Source: Candidatus Limnocylindrales bacterium (lineage in GTDB: Bacteria; Moduliflexota; Moduliflexia; Moduliflexales; JAUQPW01). Taken from it: a DNA stretch of 64,000 nucleotides. A program made the position numbers and the translations under genes. The first letter of the stretch is position 1. The number at the start of each line of letters is the position of its first letter. Shown in pieces: positions 17,443 to 25,275 of this stretch. Location of the stretch: the NCBI GenBank assembly GCA_035559535.1, contig DATMBG010000051.1, positions 434,001-498,000 on the forward strand. The letters run 5' to 3'. The notes under the pieces are model-generated. The model was not told the DNA's origin. It searched no databases and saw only the letters and a program-made list of their open reading frames with translations.

Positions 17443-17508
17443 CTCCTTACAGGAATCACACCTAGAGAACCTTCCAGACAGGACCCGAGACCCCAGAAAA
17501 AATCTACT

Positions 17509-17575
17509 AGGAATTGGGAATTAGGGATTAGGAATTGGAGATTTAATTCCCCCAATTCCCAATCCCTAATTCCTA
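17509..17575. repeat. Imperfect inverted repeat built from GGAATTGGGA / TAGGGATTAGG words
   Basis: The left arm (17509-17540) is a chain of AGGAATTGGG-AATTAGGGATTAGG words. The right arm (17549-17574) is the near complement (CCCAATTCCC-AATCCCTAATTCCT). The hairpin lies after the thioesterase gene and may stop transcription, although it is not followed by a T-run. Confidence 0.6.
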
Positions 17576-17837
17576 AATAATAGAGAGATTGCAGTCAGTC
17601 CCTTGATACCGTTTTGGGCATGGGGTCTCCCCTATCAAAATTCCCCTTTGGGGTTTAACTTCCCTAAAGAAGGAATCCGGATTCCTGCAAGTCCTATTGG
17701 GAAATACACGACCTTAAGCCCTCCTCAGATCTTCCTTTCCTTCTGTGATTTGATTAAAAGAGAAAAAACTTTTAAAAATCTCTTGATTTTTGCCTCTCTT
17801 TGGTTGGAAAATCGCTTATACTTTTTACCGGAAATTG

Positions 17838-17889
17838 CAAAGGGCAAAAGGTAAAAATAACTAGGCTCATTGTTGTCTTTTGCCCTTTG
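17838..17889. repeat. Perfect 13-bp inverted repeat (CAAAGGGCAAAAG) before ftsB
   Basis: CAAAGGGCAAAAG at 17838-17850 is exactly complementary to CTTTTGCCCTTTG at 17877-17889, with a 26-base loop. The ftsB-like ATG lies 13 bases further on, so the structure would cover its ribosome-binding region. Confidence 0.65.
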
Positions 17890-17901
17890 TCTTTTGTTTT
17901 A

Positions 17902-18192
17902 ATGTTTTCAAAATTGGGTGTTGACTCGGTGATTTACTTTGTTTTATCGATTATTTTGATCTTTTTATTAAAGGGATTACTTTCTAAAGAAACGGGAATT
18001 TTTAAAGTTCACGAGGTGATGCGAATCAAGGCAAGATTGATAGAAGAAATCCACCAGCTCGAAGAAGAAAATAAAAATCTGGCAGATGAAATCCTATCCC
18101 TACGTAAGGATCCTTTCTGGACCGAAAAGATTGCCCGGGAAGAGTTGGACATGGTTAAACCCGAAGAAATTGTCATCAAGGTTCGCGAATGA
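17902..18192 (+). CDS. ftsB: Septum-formation-initiator (FtsB/DivIC) family protein
   Basis: The predicted protein of 96 residues has a short N-terminus, one membrane segment (about residues 7-25, VIYFVLSIILIFLLKGLL), a coiled coil (about 33-62, rich in Glu/Leu/Lys), and the conserved DPFWTEKIAREELDMVKPEE motif near 70-88. The last corresponds to the YxExxAREELGMVKPGE signature of FtsB/DivIC. These proteins link early and late septum assembly with FtsL and FtsQ. I chose the ATG at 17902 over the longer frame from 17800, because the extra residues would be read from an inverted repeat. Confidence 0.82.
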   Translation: MFSKLGVDSVIYFVLSIILIFLLKGLLSKETGIFKVHEVMRIKARLIEEIHQLEEENKNLADEILSLRKDPFWTEKIAREELDMVKPEEIVIKVRE

Positions 18193-18240
18193 AATGATTC
18201 GGGGGTTATTTCATTTTATTCGCCTTTCAGATCAGGAGTC

Positions 18241-19032
18241 ATGGGAGTCCGCTTAAAGAAAGCAGGAATTTATGCAGGTTTTCTCTTCTTAGGAACCTTT
18301 TTTCTGAATCCTCCGATCTCCGGTTATCCTAAAGGTCCGGTTCAGTATGTAACCAACGCGGGACCTTTTTGTGCCTCCTGTCATTCCGTTGCAGATCCAG
18401 AGTATCTAAGAGATCTTCCTCCAGAGAAGATTCCAGAGCAATTGATCGAATATAAGCATTATAAAGCTATCCGGGATGGAAAAGGGCCCTACGAGCAGGT
18501 CAGTCCCGAGGATCGGGCTCGATTACTGGAAGATGTCAGAATGGTAGATATAAATGCCAAAGTTTCCCTCCAGGCCCCCCCATCTGCCAAACCGGGAGAG
18601 ACGATTAAGGTCATGGTTACCACCCAGGGAGGAGCAGGCCCGGTGATAGGAATTATGCTCGTCGATATTAATCTACGAGATCAGGCAAGTCCTGTGTCTG
18701 CAACTGGCTGGGAAATCCTGGAAGCTCCTCAGGTTATTGGACCCGATGGAAAATCTCAAACTTGGTGGTTGGAGAAGCGTCTTCCGGAACTTAAGAGGAA
18801 TATCAACTTTATTTTGGTTAACGGAATCAAATCCGACCTTGCTGAGAAAAAATTTCCGGAGGCAAGGGTTATTTACACCTTGAAAGCTCCTCAAACCCCT
18901 GGAGAATATACCCTTACCGCAGCTTTCTTGTACGGAACCGAAAAAGCTTCCCAGATAGGGCTCAAGGGAGGGATCCTGGGACCTTCGGGGCGTATTCTCT
19001 TTTCAGAGGTTATAAAGGTCAGGGTAGAATAG
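18241..19032 (+). CDS. Exported monoheme cytochrome c-like protein
   Basis: The 263-residue protein has a signal segment (about residues 8-28) and one c-type heme motif, CASCH, at about residue 44 (GPFCASCHSVAD). A His-containing segment (EYKHYKAIRDGKGPYEQV) may supply another ligand. The C-terminal 160 residues look like a beta-rich immunoglobulin-like domain (PPSAKPGETIKVMVTT, then APQTPGEYTLTAAF). It is probably a periplasmic or membrane-anchored electron carrier. The gene stands between the ftsB-like gene and convergent ureF with no redox partner nearby. I do not recognise a named family. Confidence 0.6.
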   Translation: MGVRLKKAGIYAGFLFLGTFFLNPPISGYPKGPVQYVTNAGPFCASCHSVADPEYLRDLPPEKIPEQLIEYKHYKAIRDGKGPYEQVSPEDRARLLEDVRMVDINAKVSLQAPPSAKPGETIKVMVTTQGGAGPVIGIMLVDINLRDQASPVSATGWEILEAPQVIGPDGKSQTWWLEKRLPELKRNINFILVNGIKSDLAEKKFPEARVIYTLKAPQTPGEYTLTAAFLYGTEKASQIGLKGGILGPSGRILFSEVIKVRVE

Positions 19033-19162
19033 GGTAAAACTCAAGAACCCATTTCAAAAGGGCTGAACAAAAGCCGGAATGGAGGGTTACATGTCCCTGC
19101 CGTAAGGCAAAATGTCACCCTTCTTTTTGGTCGGATTCAAGAAAGGAGGTTAGAGATAATTT

Positions 19163-19846
19163 CTAGGACCTGAACAACCGCGTATACAAGAATTCGTGTT
19201 GCATTCCCCGGATATCCAGGGCCGGGGTAAATGGAGCTAGATCTTCCTTTTTACCTGTAAGGACCCGATGGACTACCTCCCATATGATAGGATGAAGATC
19301 CCGGATAAGCTTCTGTCCCTCTACCTGTCCTAAAGCAAAGAGGCGAATGGCCGCCGAGATCATGGAAAGTGTCCAGGAGGAAAGGTAGGTCTGTAGGGCT
19401 TCTTCCCTATGAATTTTCAAAATGAAGCATCCGGCTCCATAGGCTATGGCATAATGTCCCTGCATTTTTCCCTGGGTGATAGCCTGGAGGAGTTGGCTCA
19501 GAAGAGGGTCCGGATAGACCTCTTGAAGGGTTTTTAAAAATCGGATCCCCATTCGAATACTGGACTCACGGAAAGCTTTTACCGGTTTAAGGGCTGTCAA
19601 TAACCCATCCAGCTCCAAAACCTCTTTCAGGTTCTGCTTCTCGAGTGCTTCCAGGGTTAACTTTAAAGCCAGGGCATCCCCTTTTCCTTTTCCCTGTCGG
19701 AGAGCGGTCGTTAATAACTTTAGCAGATTTTCCTTAGAAAGGCTATGGGATTGAGCATAGGCTTCTAGCCCTTCCGAGAAAGAGTAGGCTCCAATAGGGA
19801 AGAGAGAATCGGCTATTTGGAGAAGTCGAAGATGTCGAAGGCCCAT
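19163..19846 (-). CDS. ureF: Urease accessory protein UreF
   Basis: The 227-residue helical protein begins LRLLQIADSLFPIGAYSFSEGLEAY, the UreF signature, and has the GHYAIAYGAGC segment in its second half. UreF helps load nickel by gating GTP hydrolysis by UreG in the UreD-F-G complex. It is the last gene in the leftward ure cluster. No ureG or ureD follows, since the next gene is convergent, so the remaining maturation factors must lie elsewhere. Confidence 0.93.
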   Translation of the reverse strand: MGLRHLRLLQIADSLFPIGAYSFSEGLEAYAQSHSLSKENLLKLLTTALRQGKGKGDALALKLTLEALEKQNLKEVLELDGLLTALKPVKAFRESSIRMGIRFLKTLQEVYPDPLLSQLLQAITQGKMQGHYAIAYGAGCFILKIHREEALQTYLSSWTLSMISAAIRLFALGQVEGQKLIRDLHPIIWEVVHRVLTGKKEDLAPFTPALDIRGMQHEFLYTRLFRS

Positions 19847-19875
19847 ATTTTAGGAAAAATTAAATTCTTTTTTTG

Positions 19876-20304
19876 TCATGGGGAATGACTTTGAAAGTGT
19901 GGCTTAAAGGGACGAAGCTCTCGCCGGAAGGTAACTTTTATTTTTTTTAAAAAAACTTCCAGAGGAAGATCATAGAGAACGAGAATACCGTCCGGCTCGA
20001 TGGCAATGGTTTTATGTTGATTGCCTATGTGATGAGCTACCAGGGCGGCTTCTCTCCAATCGTCGGGTTTAATCACCAGCACATCTTCCTCACGGGCAGC
20101 CACGATAAAAGCAAGATTTCCTTCGACGTGAAGGACGTCCCCGGGCTGTAAAAGGGTTCCCGTGGGTAAAGTCAGACCTAATTCCAGTCCGCTTTTTGTT
20201 TTAATTCGCTGCCGGGTCCTCTGCCGGTCTTCCCAGGTCATGGGAATATATTCAATTTCTTTTCCGGTCAGATCCCATCGCTTGAGTTCTTGAACCAGGA
20301 TCAT
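19876..20304 (-). CDS. ureE: Urease nickel metallochaperone UreE
   Basis: The 142-residue protein has the UreE N-terminal domain (RQRIKTKSGLELGLTLPTG, LQPGDVL) and the C-terminal ferredoxin-like domain with the conserved HHIGNQHK motif, whose first His pair contributes to the dimeric nickel site. There is no His-rich tail (the end is HFQSHSP), so it resembles short UreE types that deliver rather than store nickel. It lies between ureC and ureF on the same strand. Confidence 0.94.
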   Translation of the reverse strand: MILVQELKRWDLTGKEIEYIPMTWEDRQRTRQRIKTKSGLELGLTLPTGTLLQPGDVLHVEGNLAFIVAAREEDVLVIKPDDWREAALVAHHIGNQHKTIAIEPDGILVLYDLPLEVFLKKIKVTFRRELRPFKPHFQSHSP

Positions 20305-20343
20305 ATAAAAGGTAAAGACCCAGGGCTATGCCTATAACTCAGA

Positions 20344-20371
20344 GTACGGGCGGACGGCCGTCCGCCCGTAC
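20344..20371. repeat. Perfect 28-bp palindrome between ureE and ureC
   Basis: GTACGGGCGGACGG followed by its exact complement. It is a full-length member of the window's palindrome family, placed in the 220-bp ureC-ureE spacer, where a hairpin in the mRNA could reduce read-through from structural to accessory genes or protect the upstream transcript. Confidence 0.8.
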
Positions 20372-20524
20372 TTTTTCTTGTGATCCAATCTTAATCGAGA
20401 ATAAGGTCTAGAGGTCCTGCCGCAGTGCAAGGAGAGTTTGCAGCAGAACCTCAGGGGTATTTCGAGAGAGGAGTCCAGAAACAAGATACGGACAAAAATG
20501 TCCTACTTTTCATCCCCCCCGTCT

Positions 20525-22234
20525 TTAAAAGAGAAAGTATCGCTGAGCCATGGGGAGTACTGAAGCCGGTTCGCATTTCAAGAGTATCCCGTCTGCCCGA
20601 ACTTCGTAGGTTTCCGGATCAACCTCCATTTTCGGAAGATAGGCATTGAGTTTCATATCTTTTTTTCCGATATTACGGCAATTTTTAACCGGTAGAAGGG
20701 GACGTTCGTGTTTAAACGAGATTCCCTTCTTCAGAGATATTTCCGATACGAAGCTATAAGCCGTACTTGCCGGAGCCTTTCCGAAGGAGCCAAACATGGG
20801 GCGATAGATAACCGGTTGGGGAGTTGGTATGGAAGCGTTGGGATCACCCATGGCATTGGCTGCGATGAATCCCCCTTTGAGGATAATTTCCGGTTTTACT
20901 CCGAAGAACGCCGGTTTCCAAAGTACCAAATCGGCTATTTTCCCTATTTCGATAGAACCCACATAACTGGAAATACCGTGGGTAATAGCCGGATTAATGG
21001 TGTATTTAGCTATGTATCGTTTCACTCTGAAGTTATCATTATCTCCTGTTTCCTCGGGGAGACGTCCTCGCTGTCGTTTCATCTTATCGGCCGTCTGCCA
21101 GGTTCGAATAATAACTTCTCCTACTCGACCCATAGCCTGGGAATCTGAACTCATCATGCTAAAGGCCCCCAGGTCGTGAAGAATATCTTCGGCAGCAATG
21201 GTTTCTGCCCGAATCCGGGATTCGGCAAACGCCACATCTTCAGGAATTTTAGGATCTAGATGATGACACACCATCATCATATCCAGATGTTCTTCTACAG
21301 TGTTAACCGTAAAAGGACGGGTGGGATTGGTTGAAGAGGGAAGGACGTTGGCTTCCCCGCAAACTTTGATGATATCCGGTGCGTGCCCCCCGCCTGCCCC
21401 TTCCGTATGATAGGTATGGATCGTCCGACCTTTAAAAGCGGCAATGGAATCTTCAACAAATCCCGATTCGTTCAGGGTGTCGGTGTGAATGGCAATTTGT
21501 ACATCGTAATCCTCTGCCACCGAGAGGGCACAATCAATGGTAGCCGGGGTGGTCCCCCAGTCCTCATGAAGTTTCAATCCAATAGCTCCTGCTTCAATCT
21601 GTTCAATAAGAGGTTTGGGAAGGGCCGAATTCCCTTTTCCTAAGAACCCAAAGTTCATGGGAAAACCTTCTACAGCTTCCAACATCCGGTGAATATTCCA
21701 GGCTCCGGGGGAACAGGTGGTTGCGTTGGTTCCCGTAGCAGGCCCCGTACCGCCTCCGACCATGGTTGTAATACCGGCATATAAGGCTTCCCAGATCTGC
21801 TGCGGACAGATAAAATGGATATGGGAATCAATACCCCCCGGGGTAACGATCAAGCCTTCCCCGGCGATCACCTCGGTAGAAGGCCCTACCACCATGGAAG
21901 GATCCACCCCGTTCATGACCCCCGGATTCCCTCCTTTGCCAATACCCCAAATACGACCATCTCGAATTCCAATATCTGCCTTTACAATTCCCCAGTAATC
22001 CAGGATGATGGCATTGGTAATAATCAAATCTAAGGCCCCGTCGGCCCGTGTATGCTGTGCCGACTGGCCCAGATTATCCCGAAGGACTTTACCACCCCCA
22101 AAGACACATTCGTCTCCATAATGGGTATAATCCTTTTCAATCTCAATGATCAATTCGGTATCGGCCAGTCGAACTTTATCTCCTGTGGTAGGACCAAACA
22201 AATTCGCATAGGTTCTTCTAGGTATTCTTAACAT
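20525..22234 (-). CDS. ureC: Urease alpha subunit (catalytic)
   Basis: The 569-residue protein contains the complete urease active site: [10 protein letters not shown] (two nickel His), [10 protein letters not shown] with the carbamylated Lys, the [13 protein letters not shown] His, the [14 protein letters not shown] loop, the MVCHHL mobile-flap region, and the Asp ligand in [10 protein letters not shown]. It hydrolyses urea to ammonia and carbamate in the cytoplasm. Its start overlaps the end of ureB by 17 bases. Length is normal. Confidence 0.98.
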   Translation of the reverse strand: MLRIPRRTYANLFGPTTGDKVRLADTELIIEIEKDYTHYGDECVFGGGKVLRDNLGQSAQHTRADGALDLIITNAIILDYWGIVKADIGIRDGRIWGIGKGGNPGVMNGVDPSMVVGPSTEVIAGEGLIVTPGGIDSHIHFICPQQIWEALYAGITTMVGGGTGPATGTNATTCSPGAWNIHRMLEAVEGFPMNFGFLGKGNSALPKPLIEQIEAGAIGLKLHEDWGTTPATIDCALSVAEDYDVQIAIHTDTLNESGFVEDSIAAFKGRTIHTYHTEGAGGGHAPDIIKVCGEANVLPSSTNPTRPFTVNTVEEHLDMMMVCHHLDPKIPEDVAFAESRIRAETIAAEDILHDLGAFSMMSSDSQAMGRVGEVIIRTWQTADKMKRQRGRLPEETGDNDNFRVKRYIAKYTINPAITHGISSYVGSIEIGKIADLVLWKPAFFGVKPEIILKGGFIAANAMGDPNASIPTPQPVIYRPMFGSFGKAPASTAYSFVSEISLKKGISFKHERPLLPVKNCRNIGKKDMKLNAYLPKMEVDPETYEVRADGILLKCEPASVLPMAQRYFLF

Positions 22235-22601
22235 AGGATTCTCCCCTTTTTAGAGCTATGGCCTTCTTCTCCTCTAAATTGCCTCCAACTAAACCGTTCA
22301 ACCCATAGATAGTGCGGCTTCCTCCAATTTCTACCAGCTCGACCCTTTTCTGATCTCCGGGCTCAAATCTAACCGCCGTACCTGCGGGGATATTCAACCG
22401 CATACCATAAGCTTTCTCTCGATCAAATTGTAAAAACCGGTTCACTTCAAAGAAGTGATAATGAGAACCTACCTGAATAGGCCGATCTCCGGTGTTGGTA
22501 ACAACCAGCTCGATGACCTTCCGACTGACATTTGCAAGAATATCTTCTTCTTTGAGAATATATTCACCTGGAATCATCTGATTCGAAGCGTGAAAACTCA
22601 A
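22218..22601 (-). CDS. ureB: Urease beta subunit
   Basis: The 127-residue protein starts with the [18 protein letters not shown] type beginning and contains the hallmark [20 protein letters not shown] segment, followed by [20 protein letters not shown]. It is a separate polypeptide from UreA, as in most bacteria. It overlaps ureC by 17 bases and follows ureA after 61 bases. Confidence 0.98.
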   Translation of the reverse strand: MSFHASNQMIPGEYILKEEDILANVSRKVIELVVTNTGDRPIQVGSHYHFFEVNRFLQFDREKAYGMRLNIPAGTAVRFEPGDQKRVELVEIGGSRTIYGLNGLVGGNLEEKKAIALKRGESYVKNT

Positions 22602-22662
22602 AGATACAGGAACTTTCTGCCCTCGTATCTTCCTGCCTCCACACTTCCGGGTTTTTGTCCTT

Positions 22663-22968
22663 CTAGGATCTTATCGGGTCGTGGATCGTAACCAACTTCG
22701 TCCCATCGGGAAACGTCCCTTCTACTTGAATTTCTGTAATCATCTCCGGAACTCCCTCCATTACATCGTTCCGGGTGAGGATAGTCGCCCCGTAAGCCAT
22801 AAGCTCGGTAACGGATTTTCCGTCCCGAATACCCTCCAGGATCTCAGAGGTAATCAAAGCAACGGCTTCCGGGTAATTAAGCTTGAGTCCTCGTGCTCGC
22901 CGCTTTCTGGCCAACTCACCGGCCAGAAATATCAAGAGTTTTTCTTGCTCTCGTTCGGTTAAATACAT
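22663..22968 (-). CDS. ureA: Urease gamma subunit
   Basis: The 101-residue protein shows the family sequence [31 protein letters not shown] and [20 protein letters not shown]. It is the first gene of the leftward ureABC-E-F set. A sigma-54 promoter match lies about 240 bases upstream, leaving a long untranslated leader that contains a TTCTCCCT/AGGGAGAA hairpin but no T-run. Confidence 0.98.
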   Translation of the reverse strand: MYLTEREQEKLLIFLAGELARKRRARGLKLNYPEAVALITSEILEGIRDGKSVTELMAYGATILTRNDVMEGVPEMITEIQVEGTFPDGTKLVTIHDPIRS

Positions 22969-23206
22969 GTCTTTTCCTTCATTGAGAAACCTCTGTTCCC
23001 ATGGAAAACGGGGTTCCTCAACTTTCCAAATCCAAAAATGTATCTGCCCGGCCCAGGATTACTCCTTCTTCTCCCTACGATAAAAGGGAGAAAAGGGAAT
23101 TTTACTCGAACCTTCCAGGCCGCGGCTTTACCTTTTCCGTTCTATCAGAGCGGTTGAAACCCGATAGATAATGCTTGAAAACAGCTTACCAGCAAATCCC
23201 TAAAAG

Positions 23207-23222
23207 TGCAACCTAAATGCCA
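23207..23222 (-). promoter_or_regulatory. Sigma-54 (-24/-12) promoter upstream of ureA
   Basis: On the minus strand the site reads TGGCATTTAGGTTGCA: GG and GC separated by exactly ten bases, with TGGCA and TTGCA matching the consensus TGGCACG-N4-TTGCA at all but two positions. It points toward ureA. An almost identical site stands before urtA. Sigma-54 control by NtrC-type activators is the usual nitrogen-limitation circuit. Confidence 0.75.
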
Positions 23223-23669
23223 TTGTCTGGTTAAAATTTAATTACGACGGAGTAGTGGGTTGATAAAAATTTTGATGATTTTTTAATCACCTTCTTCTAG
23301 ATCTGCTGGGAAATAAAAGCTAAGAGGATAAGGTAAAATATAGAAAGAGAAAGTATTACACAAACTGCCTATAACTTAGTAAATAGATGCCTAAACTTTA
23401 ATCAGATCTGACATTTGGATATGAGCCCCCCCATCCTAATTTTCCCTCCACCTATTTCCCTTGAGCTTGGGACAGGCCATGGCATGGGGTAAACGGCATA
23501 CCTATCAAGCTAAGAAGGGGAAAAGCCTTATTTTTGGTCTGAACACCCCCCCTCGAGGGGGAAGGGGGGGTGTTTCCCCACACGCGCCAGGATAAGGCTT
23601 AGCTGAACCTCCTGCGTGTCCCTGGTTGCAGAAAAGATGTTTGTCGAAACTAGAGGTTAACCCAGAAGA

Positions 23670-23697
23670 GTAGGGGCGTACGGCCGTACGCCCCTAC
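23670..23697. repeat. Perfect 28-bp palindrome (GTAGGGGCGTACGG plus complement)
   Basis: This is the most regular member of the palindrome family in the window. It lies 220 bases upstream of the Omp85 barrel gene in a region otherwise without genes. Confidence 0.85.
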
Positions 23698-23804
23698 TTT
23701 TTACTTATAAAACTTGCCAAAAAATAAAGTTGCTTTATACTTTATAACTTATAAAGGAAAGAGATGTATCCAAATTTCTTTTAGTACATCCTGATCGTGA
23801 TCTT

Positions 23805-23820
23805 TTATAACCTGTTATAA
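23805..23820. promoter_or_regulatory. Candidate operator TTATAAC-CT-GTTATAA
   Basis: Two perfect 7-bp inverted arms separated by two bases lie about 96 bases before the barrel start codon. Similar TTTATAACTTATAAA words occur about 70 bases upstream. A TTGACA at about 23844 follows. The symmetry suggests a dimeric repressor or activator site; the regulator is unknown. Confidence 0.35.
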
Positions 23821-23916
23821 GTTGAATGTATGATAATTAAATGTTGACAAATTAAAACGCGGAGGAAAAATTGAGGAAAACTTGATCCTGACGGTTTATC
23901 CACATAAGTCATACCC

Positions 23917-25206
23917 ATGATACAAAAGCTCTTTCTCATCATTCTTCTACTTATCCCGGGTGGAGTTTTAAGTGCCTCAGAGGAAGGCCCGGGCAGTCGA
24001 ACCGAACAGCTAGAACAACAGCGTCTTCAAAAGCTTCAAAAAATCGAGCCTTATCGTCAGACAGGATTGGAAAGGGATTTCCTTTGGGTAGAACAAAATC
24101 TCGACAAACTCTTACATCTTAACTACAAAGGATTCTACCCTCAAGCCGGAAGTATTAGTACAGGATCTGGTATCTCCCTGGGGGTTCGTTATTGGAAACC
24201 CGATTTGGGCGATTCATCCCTTGACCTTCAACTCTCGGCAGCTGGCTCATTGCATGGTTATCAAGAATATGCCTTTCAATTTGGAAAGATTCCACAAGCG
24301 GAGCCCGGACTTCTTTTGGAGTCTATTCGCTCCGAGCGTATCTACCAATTGGGAGATATTCCGATAAAACAACGAGGTTCCTTTTATTACGTGGACCTTC
24401 GTTATCGGGATTTTCCCCAAGAGGACTTTTTCGGTATTGGGCCCCAATCCAGAGAAGAAGATCGGTCGAATTTCAGGCTCAAGAACACTTCCTATGATGC
24501 CGTTATAGGATATAGATTTTCTCGATGGCTTCGAGTAGGGACCCGGTTAGGGTTTCAACAATTCGATATCGGTGGCGGGACCGATGATCGTTTTCCGGAT
24601 ACCCAGGCTTTATTCAACGAGACTTCGGCGCCGGGATTGACAGAGCAACCAGATTTTTTTCTCTTGAGACCCTTTGTACTCTTTGATTACCGGGATGTAT
24701 CCGGGAATCCTCATAAAGGGGGTTTGGTAGGTTTTTCATTTACTCGATTTGATGATGTGGATAAAAGTCAATTTGACTTTAACCGTTTTATCTTCGAAAC
24801 CCGGCAATTCCTGCCATTATTTTCAAGATCCCAGATACTGGCTTTACGTTTCTTCACGTCCTTGAGCGATGCGGACAAGGGGAGCCAGGTTCCCTTCTAT
24901 CTTCAAGAAACGCTCGGTGGAGGTGATACGCTTCGGGGTTTTGCTACCTTCCGATTTCAAGATAACGACCTGTTGTACCTTTCGGCAGAATATCGCTTTG
25001 AGGCTGCCTCAGCTTTAGAACTTGCCCTCTTTTATGATACGGGAAAAGTCTTTCCCGACCGTTCAGATTTTAATTTCAAGGACTTAGAGAACAGCTACGG
25101 TTTTGGAATCAGAATTAAGGCCCCTTCGGCAGTCATCTTCAGATTTGATGTAGGTCATAGCGGCGAGGGCACTGAGTTTCATTTTAAATTCGGATCGTCG
25201 TTCTAA
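23917..25206 (+). CDS. POTRA-less Omp85/BamA-type outer-membrane barrel (copy A)
   Basis: The 429-residue protein has a signal peptide (about residues 1-19, cleavage near LSA-SEE), a short Gln/Leu-rich region, and then a beta-barrel of the BamA/TamA/bacterial-surface-antigen family. The C-terminal half holds the conserved YLQETLGGGDTLRGF motif, where LRGF corresponds to the VRGF/Y loop of Omp85. Repeated barrel strands follow, and the protein ends in Phe as outer-membrane proteins do. There are no POTRA repeats, so it is unlikely to be the essential BamA. It is followed by the exported kinase-like gene, and the same pair recurs at 55.9 kb, so the two proteins probably work together. What the pore moves or inserts is unknown. 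Confidence 0.8.
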   Translation: MIQKLFLIILLLIPGGVLSASEEGPGSRTEQLEQQRLQKLQKIEPYRQTGLERDFLWVEQNLDKLLHLNYKGFYPQAGSISTGSGISLGVRYWKPDLGDSSLDLQLSAAGSLHGYQEYAFQFGKIPQAEPGLLLESIRSERIYQLGDIPIKQRGSFYYVDLRYRDFPQEDFFGIGPQSREEDRSNFRLKNTSYDAVIGYRFSRWLRVGTRLGFQQFDIGGGTDDRFPDTQALFNETSAPGLTEQPDFFLLRPFVLFDYRDVSGNPHKGGLVGFSFTRFDDVDKSQFDFNRFIFETRQFLPLFSRSQILALRFFTSLSDADKGSQVPFYLQETLGGGDTLRGFATFRFQDNDLLYLSAEYRFEAASALELALFYDTGKVFPDRSDFNFKDLENSYGFGIRIKAPSAVIFRFDVGHSGEGTEFHFKFGSSF

Positions 25207-25275
25207 ACTCTTAGAATGTTTTAGATCACCTCACAAAGGAAAATGAGGTGACTTCAGACTTTTGTATGGATAACC

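Larger units (their letters stand above)
23223..23916. other. Intergenic region of about 690 bp with dispersed repeats, no gene
   Basis: No plausible ORF is present. The stretch holds a repeat resembling one at 52044-52079 (23496-23530, ATCAAGCTAAGAAGG...AAAGCCTTA) and a partial MITE-like half, CTGAACACCCCCC (from about 23539). It also contains a perfect palindrome (23670-23697) and several TTATAAC motifs before the barrel gene. Confidence 0.55.

Noticed and set aside
17603-17854. 83-codon open frame before ftsB
   Set aside because: It overlaps the CAAAGGGCAAAAG inverted repeat, has no motif and no ribosome site.
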